This document shows, one piece after another, positions 54,264 to 63,704 of a stretch of DNA of 64,000 bases (position 1 is its first letter; each line of letters starts with the position of its first letter). The stretch is from NCBI GenBank assembly GCA_028872915.1, contig JAGWNY010000006.1, forward strand, positions 1-64,000, in the 5' to 3' direction. The notes under the pieces were generated by a model. The model was not told the DNA's origin, did not search any database, and worked only from the letters and a program-made list of their open reading frames with translations. The position numbers and the translations under genes are program-made. This DNA is from Verrucomicrobiota bacterium (lineage in GTDB: Bacteria > Verrucomicrobiota > Verrucomicrobiia > Limisphaerales > UBA11358).

Positions 54264-57200
54264 TCACCCCGCCTGCGCCACCGGTTCTTGTTTTGCCGGG
54301 TCGTCGTTTTCCTTGCGGAATTTCACGCTGACGATCTTGCTGACCCCATGCTCTTCCATCGTCACGCCGTAGAGGACGTTGGCCATGGCAATGGTGCGCT
54401 TGTTATGGGTGATGATGATGAATTGCGACTGCGCGATGAAACGTTGCAGGACCTTGACGAAGCGGAGGATGTTGGCCTCGTCAAGGGCGGCATCCAATTC
54501 GTCCAAAACGCAGAACGGACTGGGCTTGACCTGGTAGATGGAAAAGAGGAGCGCGACAGCCACCATGGTCTGCTCGCCGCCGGACAACAGGGAAATGCTT
54601 TGTTGCTGTTTGCCGGGCGGGCGGGCCGTGATTTCAATGCCGCTTTCGAGCACGTCATTGGCATCGGACAGGACGAGGTCAGCCTTGCCGCCGCCGAAAA
54701 CTTCGCCAAAGAGCGTTCGGAAATTTTCCCGCACTTTTTCGAACGTTTCCAGGAACATCCGCCGGGTCTGGGTGTTGATGCGTGAAATGACTTCGAGCAA
54801 CTGCGCCTTGGCTGAGACCAGATCGTCATGCTGTTTGGAGAGGAACTGGTATCGCTGTTCGGTTTCCTCGTATTCCTCAATGGCGACCAGGTTCACGGGG
54901 CCGATTTCATCGAGCCGCTGTTGCAGCGCTTCGATCTGCCGGACCACGGCGTCCCAGTCCGTGGCGGCGCCGCTGGCGGCCATTTCCTCCGGCGTCAGGG
55001 TTTGGACCCGGGCCGGCCCTTCGTCGGCAAACGTGATGGTGATGCACTCGCTGCGGACGTCGTCCAGTTGCACGTGGTATTTCTGCTGAATCCGGTCGCG
55101 GAGGTTCTGGACGGACATGTTATTCCGGGCCAGTTCAACTTCGACCGCGCCGCGGCGATTTTGCAGTTCCGTAAGGCCGCCGCGCTGCGAGCGCAATTGT
55201 TCTTCGCGGCAGGCAATGTCGGATTCCTGCGAATTTTTTTGCCCGATCAATTCGGCGGCGAGGGCGTTGACCTGCTCATGCTCATGCGCCAGCCGTTCCA
55301 TTTGCTGGCGCGATTCCTGGATTTCCAACCCCGCCTGCTCGCGCCGGGCAACGACCGCCTCGATTTCACCGCGCCGCTGGGCGGCAAGCTGATTCAATTC
55401 TTCAATCCGCCGCCCCAGCGCCTCTTGCTGGCGGCGAAACGAGGCCAGGAGTTGTTCCTCCGCCGCCAGCGCCACGCGGCTTTCAGTCAGGGCGGCGTTG
55501 GCCGTCTCGCGCGCGGCCCGCAGACTTTCCACGCCGGCGGTCAGCGCGGACGTGCGCTCGCGGCTTTCGCGTTCGCGCGCTTCAAATTCGGCCAGTTGCC
55601 GGAGCAGCGAATCGCGTTTTTGCATGCCTTCCTTTTCCTGGGCGGCGAGGCTTTGGACCTCGAAGAGGACGGTCTCAATTTTTTGCGCGAGCAGACGGGA
55701 GGAATTTTGGAGCGCGCGGAATTCCCCTTCGCGCGTGGCGATGGCCACTTCCTGTTCGCGCAGTTCCCCCTGCGCCTCCTGCAAGCCCGCCTGCAAGCCG
55801 GTTTGCTCGGCCTGCAACGCGCCGCGATTGCGGGAGGCTTCGGCCACGCGCTGTTGCATCTCGGCCAGTTCGCTTTCCAGTTCGGAAATCTGGTTTTTGC
55901 GGCCGAGGATGGAAGCGGGCGCCTTGGGATTGCCGTGGCCGTTGAGGTAACCGCCGGTATAGACCCCGTGGCGGCTGAGCAGATCGCCGGAAAGCGTCAC
56001 GAAATCGCAGCCGGCATGGCCGTTTTGGATTTGCGCGGTGGCGGTGGCCAGGTCCGATGCGATGAACGTGCGGCCCAGCAGGGACTTTAAAAGTTTTTCA
56101 ACCGACGGATCGCTCTGGACAACGCTCAAGGCATGAACAATGCCGCCGGCTGGAAGCGCCTCCCCGCCCGTTTGGGCGCCGGGCGCCATTTCGCCCTCGA
56201 ATGCAAGCTGTTTTTCATCCGCGGGGCGCTGCATAGCCAGCGCCGCCACGCTGGCGCGTCCCGCCTTGTTGGCATTGAGATCGGCGAGGATTTCCTGCGC
56301 GGATTCCGGCTGCTCGGTCAGCACCAATTGGAGGTGATGGCCAAGGGCGTTTTCCATTGCCACGACAAACCGTTCCGGCACGCGGATGTGATCGGCGAGG
56401 GAACCAATGACGGCGCGGCCGGCGTCGCGCGAGCGAAGGGCGGCCACGGCGCCGGCGTCGAAGCCCTCGCGGGAGCGTTCCAATTGTTCGATGACGCTCA
56501 AGCGCGACCGTTTGGCGGCCTGTTGCTGCAACATTTCGTCCTGTTCAACAGAGGAACGGGCCAATTCCTCCTGGACCTGCCGAAGGCGTTCCTGCCGTTG
56601 TGTCACGGCTTCGCGCCGGGCCTGGGCATTGAGCTTTTCCGCTTCAACGGACATTGTAAATTCTCCCAAGCGGGCATCCAGAAGGGCGCGTTCCTCTTCA
56701 AGCTGCGCTTTTTCCGCGGAAAGCTTCTCCAGGCGGACGGCGTTGCCCTGCTTTTGAAGTTCCAAGGCGGTCATCTCGTTGCGGATCCGCGTGAGGTCCT
56801 GGGCGGCGGTGAAGGCGGCCGACTGCGCCTGGCGCAGTTGTTCCTGAGTATCTTTCAGGCGGTTTTCCACGTCGGCAAGAGCGGCCTGTCGTTTTTCCAG
56901 GGCATCGCGATGCGCCGCCAGCGCGGCCTCGGAACCGGATAGATTGCCGGCTACCACCGCCAACTCTTCCCCGGCAGCGTGGCAACGTTCGCCGGCCTGG
57001 GCGATCTCAGCCAGCGCGCGGGAATTCTGTGATTCAAGTTCTCGCAGCCGTTCCTCATTGTATTGGATGCGGCTCTCATGCCGTCCGGCTTCCGCCTTCA
57101 ATTCCAGTCCGCGTTGTTGCCGCGCCGAAACCTCGTGTTCGAGCGCCATGAGCCGCTCGCGCAATTGCCGGATTTCATCTTCACGCCCCAGCACTTCCGC

Positions 57201-57995
57201 CGCGCCGGCCTCGATTTGCTGGCGCAATTTTTCCGCCTCGGCATTTTTGGCGGTAAGCTCCGCTTGCAAGACGTCGAACTGATGCCGCGCGAGTTGCGTT
57301 TCGAGGTGTTGCAGTTCGAGGGAAATTTGTTTGTAGCGCCGCGCCTTGCCCGCCTGCCGCTGCAACGAACCGATCTGCCGTTTGACTTCCCGGATGAGAT
57401 CAGCCACGCGCAAGAGGTTTTGATCGGTGTATTCGAGTTTGCGAAGCGATTCCTTTTTTTGGGATTTGAATTTCGTGATACCCGCCGCTTCCTCGAAAAT
57501 CATCCGCCGGTCTTCCGGTTTGCTCGAAAGAATCTGGGTGATATGGCCCTGCGCCAAGATGCTGTAGCTGGCGCGGCCCACGCCCGTGCCCATGAACAAT
57601 TGCTGGATGTCCTTCAGGCGGCAAGGCGTGCGATTCAAAAAATATTCGCTGGCGCCATCCCGGAAAATGCGGCGGGTGAGGGTGACCTCGTCATAGGCCA
57701 TTTCCACGCCGGCGGCACGCAGATTTTCCGCGTCCGCGCCGCCCAAGGTCAGCGAGACTTCGCCCATGCCCATGGGTTTGCGTCCATCGGTGCCGTTGAA
57801 AATGACGTCGGCCATTTCGCCGCCGCGCAAGGCCTTGGCGGATTGCTCTCCGAGGACCCAGCGGATGGCATCTGAAACATTCGATTTGCCGCAGCCGTTG
57901 GGGCCGACGATGGCGGTGACGCCCGGCTGAAAATTCAGCGCCGTCTTGTCCGCAAAGGACTTAAAGCCAAAAACGGTCAAATTTTTGAGGTACAT
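54264..57995 (-). CDS. smc: Chromosome segregation protein SMC
   Basis: MYLKNLTVFGFKSFADKTALNFQPGVTAIVGPNGCGKSNVSDAIRWVLGEQSAKALRGGEMADVIFNGT; coiled coil; LSLLSGGEQTMVAVALLFSIYQVKPSPFCVLDELDAALDEANI-type signature. Start taken at 57995. Confidence 0.96.
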   Translation of the reverse strand: MYLKNLTVFGFKSFADKTALNFQPGVTAIVGPNGCGKSNVSDAIRWVLGEQSAKALRGGEMADVIFNGTDGRKPMGMGEVSLTLGGADAENLRAAGVEMAYDEVTLTRRIFRDGASEYFLNRTPCRLKDIQQLFMGTGVGRASYSILAQGHITQILSSKPEDRRMIFEEAAGITKFKSQKKESLRKLEYTDQNLLRVADLIREVKRQIGSLQRQAGKARRYKQISLELQHLETQLARHQFDVLQAELTAKNAEAEKLRQQIEAGAAEVLGREDEIRQLRERLMALEHEVSARQQRGLELKAEAGRHESRIQYNEERLRELESQNSRALAEIAQAGERCHAAGEELAVVAGNLSGSEAALAAHRDALEKRQAALADVENRLKDTQEQLRQAQSAAFTAAQDLTRIRNEMTALELQKQGNAVRLEKLSAEKAQLEEERALLDARLGEFTMSVEAEKLNAQARREAVTQRQERLRQVQEELARSSVEQDEMLQQQAAKRSRLSVIEQLERSREGFDAGAVAALRSRDAGRAVIGSLADHIRVPERFVVAMENALGHHLQLVLTEQPESAQEILADLNANKAGRASVAALAMQRPADEKQLAFEGEMAPGAQTGGEALPAGGIVHALSVVQSDPSVEKLLKSLLGRTFIASDLATATAQIQNGHAGCDFVTLSGDLLSRHGVYTGGYLNGHGNPKAPASILGRKNQISELESELAEMQQRVAEASRNRGALQAEQTGLQAGLQEAQGELREQEVAIATREGEFRALQNSSRLLAQKIETVLFEVQSLAAQEKEGMQKRDSLLRQLAEFEARERESRERTSALTAGVESLRAARETANAALTESRVALAAEEQLLASFRRQQEALGRRIEELNQLAAQRRGEIEAVVARREQAGLEIQESRQQMERLAHEHEQVNALAAELIGQKNSQESDIACREEQLRSQRGGLTELQNRRGAVEVELARNNMSVQNLRDRIQQKYHVQLDDVRSECITITFADEGPARVQTLTPEEMAASGAATDWDAVVRQIEALQQRLDEIGPVNLVAIEEYEETEQRYQFLSKQHDDLVSAKAQLLEVISRINTQTRRMFLETFEKVRENFRTLFGEVFGGGKADLVLSDANDVLESGIEITARPPGKQQQSISLLSGGEQTMVAVALLFSIYQVKPSPFCVLDELDAALDEANILRFVKVLQRFIAQSQFIIITHNKRTIAMANVLYGVTMEEHGVSKIVSVKFRKENDDPAKQEPVAQAG

Positions 57996-58229
57996 GATTT
58001 TGACTCGGCCCAATGAAACCGCAATGGGCAGCCCAAGTAAAGGAAAAACCACAACATAATGCGGTTTTTACCCGTTGCAGGCACAACTAATTGGGTGAGG
58101 AACCGTGATTGGCGCTGTGCCGACAACTGCATTACTTCTTTTCAATTGCCAATCAGTTCCTTTATACGCCTGGATCGGGTTTTGTCAACCCTTTTTGGAC
58201 GCGATTTGAAGAAAAGGAGATGTGCAGCC

Positions 58230-58289
58230 TAAATTTACTGCAATCCACTGCAATTTACTCAAATTTACTCAAATTGAGGGCAATTGGCG
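58230..58289. repeat. Decamer tandem repeat, about 6 units (consensus GCAATTTACT)
   Basis: taaatttact gcaatccact gcaatttact caaatttact caaattgagg gcaattggcg. Confidence 0.75.
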
Positions 58290-58431
58290 CAGGTTGGCTT
58301 TGGACCGGCGGGGTTTTTTGATTCCGCGGTCGGGTATGTCAAAGAGCAGGCCCGTGAGGGCTTTCGGGGAGGACTGTAGCACGGAGCGTATAATAATGCA
58401 ACAACAATTTTAAAAATTCGTTCACTTTTTT

Positions 58432-58675
58432 TCGGTGCGTCCGCGAACGCCGTCCGCAGGCACGTCTGGATGGCCCTGCTGGCTTACCTCTTGTTGCGCT
58501 TCCACGCCTGGCTGGGCCGCTGGAGCCACAGTTCACGCGGCACTTTGCCCTGATCCGCTCGGCCCTCTGGCAAAAACTCGATTTGAGCGGTCTCCTGGAA
58601 AGCTGTGGAACAGCCAAAGGCGGCGGACGCTTCCTGGCCCGCCCCGAACAAGCCTATCTGCCCGGCTTCAGATGA
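58432..58675 (+). pseudogene. Frameshifted C-terminal fragment of an IS4-like transposase
   Basis: Frame 1: ANAVRRHVWMALLAYLLLRFHAWLGRW; continues in another frame from about 58530: FTRHFALIRSALWQKLDLSGLLESCGTAKGGGRFLARPEQAYLPGFR*. Matches the general appearance of IS4-family C-termini. Confidence 0.75.
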
Positions 58676-58928
58676 TCCTGTGGGACAGCCGGTGCCTCAA
58701 CGACTCAAATTCTTAAACCGATTTTTCATTGCACCATCCGGTTTTCAGGCAAATCCGCCTCCGTTGGCCGCGGATTCAACCGCTATTGGCCGGCACTGAT
58801 TTAGAAATTTACCGCGTCCTGAAACAATTCGTGATGCTGCCATCCGCCTTCACTGGGTTTCGGCGTGACGGGAAGGGCGGATTCTGCGACGTCGAGAACT
58901 TTGCTGACGCGACCTTGATAGATGCGGT

Positions 58929-59939
58929 TCATTTTGGATTATTGGTTGAACGCGGGCGCCAGGGCGGGATTTTCAGGCGGCGGCGGTGGTGGGACACGCC
59001 GCTTAACGTCCGATTCAACTGACGCGCGATTTTCGGGTCGGGGCGCGTGCCGAGCAATTTTTCTTCGGCCGCCGTCCAATCCCGCAACTTGGGATCGGCT
59101 TTGGGAATGTGCAGCAATTCGCGGCGTTGGGTGACAGCGAGAACTGAACGACTAATCCGGCGGGCGACTTCTGAATCCGGCGCTGTTCCGAGCAATCGGA
59201 GTTCATCTGTCGTCCAGGAGACACGCGATTTTTTAGGACCAACATAGGCGGGAATATTCTGCGACCGGCGTTTGAACATTGCGACGTGTGGCGGGCAGCC
59301 GATTTGTTCGGCAGCTTCCCTGTCGGACATGGTTCCCAGCAGGGCGAGTTGTTCTTGCGTCCAGACGTGGCGCGTCGGCGAAGGAATACGCAGGCGGATG
59401 CGGCGTTTATGAACGGAAACAACCGATCGGCCAATTCGCCATGCCACTTCGGTGTCCGGCATGGCGCCCAACAGTTTGTCCTCGGCGGGCGTCCAGGGGT
59501 GAAAGTCCGGATTGCAGAAGGGGATGCCAAGTTTCAGGCGTTTGTGGCGCACGTCTTTGACGGTGCGGCCGGTCAACTCGGCGACTTTGCGGTCCGGGTA
59601 ACAGCCCAGCATGGCAATCTCGCCGGGTTGCCACTGGTGATAATCGGGACGCTTGAAGGGAATGCCAAGCTGGCGCCGGCGATAGGCGACTTGATAGCGG
59701 GGCCGTTTGAGCAGCATGGCGACTTGTTCATCCGGACGGTCACCGAGGAGTTTATCGTCATCGGGGCTCCATTTTTTGAGGAAGCGGATGTGCCTGAGAT
59801 TGCGGCGGACGATAACCGCCTCGACGGTACGACCAAGTTTTCTTGCGATGGCGCGATCCGATTTAGTTCCCAATAACTGTTCTTCTTCCGCCGTCCAGGG
59901 ACGTTTGTTCCGCGGCGCCGCGGGATTGAGGTGGTTCAT
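58929..59939 (-). CDS. Protein made of seven tandem Myb/SANT-like helix-turn-helix modules
   Basis: Seven units of about 44-48 aa: W(T/S)..E..LLG..(P/S)D..(I/V)A..(I/L).R....V..RR..L.IP. Confidence 0.8.
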   Translation of the reverse strand: MNHLNPAAPRNKRPWTAEEEQLLGTKSDRAIARKLGRTVEAVIVRRNLRHIRFLKKWSPDDDKLLGDRPDEQVAMLLKRPRYQVAYRRRQLGIPFKRPDYHQWQPGEIAMLGCYPDRKVAELTGRTVKDVRHKRLKLGIPFCNPDFHPWTPAEDKLLGAMPDTEVAWRIGRSVVSVHKRRIRLRIPSPTRHVWTQEQLALLGTMSDREAAEQIGCPPHVAMFKRRSQNIPAYVGPKKSRVSWTTDELRLLGTAPDSEVARRISRSVLAVTQRRELLHIPKADPKLRDWTAAEEKLLGTRPDPKIARQLNRTLSGVSHHRRRLKIPPWRPRSTNNPK

Positions 59940-59974
59940 GGTGGGGACGTTTTTGCCCGGTTACAGGTGAATCC

Positions 59975-62900
59975 TCACGGTGTGGAGAGACGATAGAATT
60001 TGCTGCTGACGCCCGTGGCGCTCTGGTCAATAAATTGGAACAAACCATCGGGACCAGCAACGTTGGTGGCAATCACCTCCCATTGCGGGAGAGGCAGGCT
60101 CAAATTGGCGGTTGCCCACAGCCGGTTCGTGCTGCCGGGAGTGCCGGCCAGATACACGGTCGCGGGTCCGCCGGCGCTGTTGGAGATGCCGTAAGCGTTG
60201 GGTTCCAGCAGCACCGTCAAGTTCGCCACGGCGCTCGTGGCGCTGCCGAACAGGTTGTTGACGATCACCTGATAGTGGCCGTCGTCGTTGGTGATGACCG
60301 GCCCGAAGGACAACCCGGCATTCGTCGCTCCGGCCAGGAGGGTGTTCGTATTGAAATACCATTGGTAATCCAGTCCCAAGCTTCCCGTTGCCGACACACC
60401 AAAATTGGCCGTGTCGCCAATGGGCAAGGTCAAGTCGCCAGGGTTGCTGGCGATGGCCGGCGACGCGATATTGGCTGCCGCAAAGTACGCGGACGGCTTG
60501 CCACCCGCCGTGGTGAAATTGCCTCCCGCAAACAAGGTATTTCCCGACACCGCCAGAGCGAGAACGTCGGCGTTCATCCCCGAACCCAAGGCTGACCAGG
60601 AACTGCCGTTCCATTCGGCGATGTTTGTGGCCGCCACGCTGCCTGCTGTCCTGAATCCGCCTCCCACAAACAAGTTGTTTCCCGATACTGCCAGAGCGTT
60701 AACGTAGGGGTTGGGGTTTATTTCCGAACCCGAAATCCCCGAACCCAAGGCTGACCAGGCACTGCCGCTCCACTCGGCAATGTTTGTGGCCGACACGCCG
60801 CCCGCCGAAGTGAAATTTCCTCCGACAAACAAGTTGGTTCCCGACACCGCCAGAACATAAACGCCGCCGTTGATCCCCGAACCCAAGGCCGACCAGGCAC
60901 TGCCGTTCCATTCGGCAATGTTCGTGGCCGCCACACCGCCCGCCGTAGTGAAACTTCCTCCGGCAAACAAGTTGGTTCCCGATACCGCCAGAGCGAGCAC
61001 TTGGCCATTCATTCCGGAGCCCAAGGCTAACCAGGAACTGCCGTTCCATTCAGCAATGTAATTGGCCGACACGCCGCCTGCCGTGGTAAAATAGCCTCCC
61101 GCAAACAAGTTGGTTCCCGACACCGCCAGAGCATTAACGCCGCTGTCGCTGTTCATCCCCGAACCCAAGGCCGACCAGGAACTGCCGTTCCATTCGGCAA
61201 TGTAATTGACCCACACGCCGCCTGCCATCGTAAAGGCGCCTCCAGCAAACAAGTTGGTTCCCGACACCGCCAGAGAGAAAACGTAGTAGTCCATCCCCGA
61301 ACCCAAGTCCGACCAGGAACTGCCGTTCCATTCGGCGATGAGGTTGGCCGCCACACCGCCTGCCGTGGTAAAATAGCCTCCCGCAAACAAGTCGGTTCCC
61401 GACACCGCCAGAGCGTTAACGTAGTAGTCCATCCCCGAACCCAAGTCCGACCAGGAACTGCCGTTCCATTCGGCGATGTAGTTGGTCGCCACGCCGCCCG
61501 CCATGCCGAACTCACCTCCCGCAAACAAGTTGGGTCCCGACACGGCCAGGGCGAAAACGCCGCCGCTAGCGTCGCTGTTCATCCCCGAACCCAGGGCTGA
61601 CCACAAACTGCCATTCCACTCGGCGATGTTCGTGGCCGACACTCCACCCGCCGTCGCGAAACCGCCTCCCACATACAAGTTGGTTCCCGACACCGCCAGA
61701 GCATAGACGTCGCTGTCCATCCCCGAACCCAAGGCTGACCAGGAACCGCCGTTCCATTCGGCGATGTAGTTGGCCGCCGCTCCGCCCGCCGTGGTGAACT
61801 GACCTCCCGCAAACAAGTTGGTTCCCGACACGGCCAGGGCGAAAACGCCGCCGTTAGCGTTGTTGTTCATCCCGGAACCCAAGACCGACCAGGAGCTGCC
61901 GTTCCATTCGGCGATGTAGTTGGCCGCCCCTCCGCCGGCCGTCGTGAAATTTCCTCCCGCAAACAAGTTGGTTCCCGACACCGCCAGAGCGAAAACAGTG
62001 TGATTCATCCCCGAACCCAAAGCCGACCAGGAACTGCCATTCCACTCGGCAATGTCATTGGCCGTCACTCCGCCCGCCGTGCCGAACCATCCGCCCGCGA
62101 ACAAGTTGGTTCCCGACACCGCCAGAGCGAAAACGCCGTAAACGGCGTAGTTTATTCCCGAACCCAAGGCCGACCAGGAACTGCCGTTCCACTCGGCAAT
62201 GCAATTGGCCGACACGCCGCCTGCCGTGGTAAAATAACCTGCCGCAAACAAGTTGGTTCCCGACACCGCCAGAGCCCTAACGATGCCCTTCAACCCCGAG
62301 CCCAAGGCCGACCAGGAACTGCCGTTCCATTCGGCGATATTATTGGCCATCACATCGCCTGCGACGGTGAAACTGCCGCCGACGTAAAGGTTGCCGGAAC
62401 CATCGGCGGCAGTGGCATAAACGGTTCCATTCACACTGGGCGCGCTAAAACTACTCATCCAATTGGCATCGCTAAACGTCGGGTCAATCCGCACCGGATA
62501 TTCCGCCGCCGCATCCTCCACCACCACCGCCAGCCGGCTGGCTGACAGCACTTCCATTCTGGCCGCCAGTTCCCTGCCCCGCGCGTCCACCGCCCTCAGC
62601 CGGTTATAGACCATCTGCCGTCCGCCGTCGGCCAAAACGAGCCGCGCCCCGCCGGGCATTGCCTCAGCCTTCGCTCCGTCCACTTCCAACTCCAGCCGCA
62701 CGGGGCCGCTGCCTTCTGGCCGCCGTTCAATCACAAAATCCTGCCGCAACCCGTCAATGCCCGCCGAATATTCCTCCGTCAATCCCGGACGGATGAACAG
62801 CGCCCTTTGCCCGTCCACCTCCGCCTTTCCGGACCGCGCAAGCAATTGGGCGCCGGCGCGCCCCATCGCCCGCGCCACCACCCGAAACGGCTCGCCTTTG

Positions 62901-63193
62901 CTCCCATCTTTCGTGGAAACCAGCCACAAGCCTTGCGTTGTGACGCGGCCCTTCAGCCGCTGAAACACGCACCGCAACGTCGCGCCGCCGGGACTGGCCG
63001 CAACGGCCAAGCCGTTCCCGGAATATTGTTTTCCCGCCATCGCACCGATTTGATCGAACGGAATGGCGGCGGCATGAGCCGCAGTGGCCGCCTTGTGAGC
63101 CGCGGGAACGGCCGCTGGTCGGGCGTGAGAGTTGAGGGTTGCGAGCGCCGGCAAAGCCAGCACGATGAGCAGATTTTGAATTTTCAGTTTCAT
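59975..63193 (-). CDS. Secreted protein with about 14 propeller-like repeats, an Ig-like domain and a C-terminal ...SSKFYRLSTP tail
   Basis: MKLKIQNLLIVLALPALATLNSHA signal; repeats ALAVSGTNLFAGGNFTTAGGVAANYIAEWNGSSWSALGSGM; Ig-like PGDLTLPIGDTANFGVSATGSLGLDYQWYFN. Confidence 0.88.
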   Translation of the reverse strand: MKLKIQNLLIVLALPALATLNSHARPAAVPAAHKAATAAHAAAIPFDQIGAMAGKQYSGNGLAVAASPGGATLRCVFQRLKGRVTTQGLWLVSTKDGSKGEPFRVVARAMGRAGAQLLARSGKAEVDGQRALFIRPGLTEEYSAGIDGLRQDFVIERRPEGSGPVRLELEVDGAKAEAMPGGARLVLADGGRQMVYNRLRAVDARGRELAARMEVLSASRLAVVVEDAAAEYPVRIDPTFSDANWMSSFSAPSVNGTVYATAADGSGNLYVGGSFTVAGDVMANNIAEWNGSSWSALGSGLKGIVRALAVSGTNLFAAGYFTTAGGVSANCIAEWNGSSWSALGSGINYAVYGVFALAVSGTNLFAGGWFGTAGGVTANDIAEWNGSSWSALGSGMNHTVFALAVSGTNLFAGGNFTTAGGGAANYIAEWNGSSWSVLGSGMNNNANGGVFALAVSGTNLFAGGQFTTAGGAAANYIAEWNGGSWSALGSGMDSDVYALAVSGTNLYVGGGFATAGGVSATNIAEWNGSLWSALGSGMNSDASGGVFALAVSGPNLFAGGEFGMAGGVATNYIAEWNGSSWSDLGSGMDYYVNALAVSGTDLFAGGYFTTAGGVAANLIAEWNGSSWSDLGSGMDYYVFSLAVSGTNLFAGGAFTMAGGVWVNYIAEWNGSSWSALGSGMNSDSGVNALAVSGTNLFAGGYFTTAGGVSANYIAEWNGSSWLALGSGMNGQVLALAVSGTNLFAGGSFTTAGGVAATNIAEWNGSAWSALGSGINGGVYVLAVSGTNLFVGGNFTSAGGVSATNIAEWSGSAWSALGSGISGSEINPNPYVNALAVSGNNLFVGGGFRTAGSVAATNIAEWNGSSWSALGSGMNADVLALAVSGNTLFAGGNFTTAGGKPSAYFAAANIASPAIASNPGDLTLPIGDTANFGVSATGSLGLDYQWYFNTNTLLAGATNAGLSFGPVITNDDGHYQVIVNNLFGSATSAVANLTVLLEPNAYGISNSAGGPATVYLAGTPGSTNRLWATANLSLPLPQWEVIATNVAGPDGLFQFIDQSATGVSSKFYRLSTP

Positions 63194-63334
63194 AGGATTG
63201 TCCTGGTTTCATCGCCGCGCATCCGCCAAACGGCCTATCGAAAGTCAGGACGAAGGGGATGGCGCGCGGAAGCGGCAGATTTTGCGCGGCTGTTATCACG
63301 GCGATATCGAAGTCTGGCGCTGTATTGAAAAAAG

Positions 63335-63419
63335 TGGTGCGGATAGCAGGACTTGAACCTGCACGGGTTGCCCCACTACCACCTCAAAGTAGCGTGTCTG
63401 CCAATTCCACCATATCCGC
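63335..63419 (-). tRNA. tRNA-Leu (anticodon GAG), CCA encoded
   Basis: Reverse complement GCGGATATGGTGGAATTGGCAGACACGCTACTTTGAGGTGGTAGTGGGGCAACCCGTGCAGGTTCAAGTCCTGCTATCCGCACCA; acceptor and T-arm pair; anticodon loop TTGAGGT; long variable arm. Confidence 0.93.
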
Positions 63420-63704
63420 GCCATTGTTTTACAGGGGTTTTGCTTTGACCAATTGTTTTTGGGCCACCACGGCGCCACCGAGGAGCCGCGGCAAAACTAA
63501 CATAATGAAGCAGCGAGGAGGACGAAAAGCAAGCCCTTTGACGGGACAGATTGAAACTCGCCGCGCTTGCCTCCCCGAATTTTCGCTGGTAGGCTGCCAA
63601 CCGCCAGCGAATTTGCGCAACACGACAATGGCGCCGCAAAAAACCCCGCCGCCGCCGAGGAATCGCCGCGGCAGAAGAACCGGATTCAGGCAATCGCCTT
63701 GCCA

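Noticed and set aside
54828-56090. Plus-strand ORFs opposite smc (also 56133-56942, 57063-57875)
   Set aside because: Antisense of the smc coiled-coil coding region.
60450-62400. Regularly spaced similar blocks that could suggest a CRISPR-like array
   Set aside because: Spacing about 135-150 bp, in frame, coding for protein repeats; spacers are not unique and no cas genes are present.
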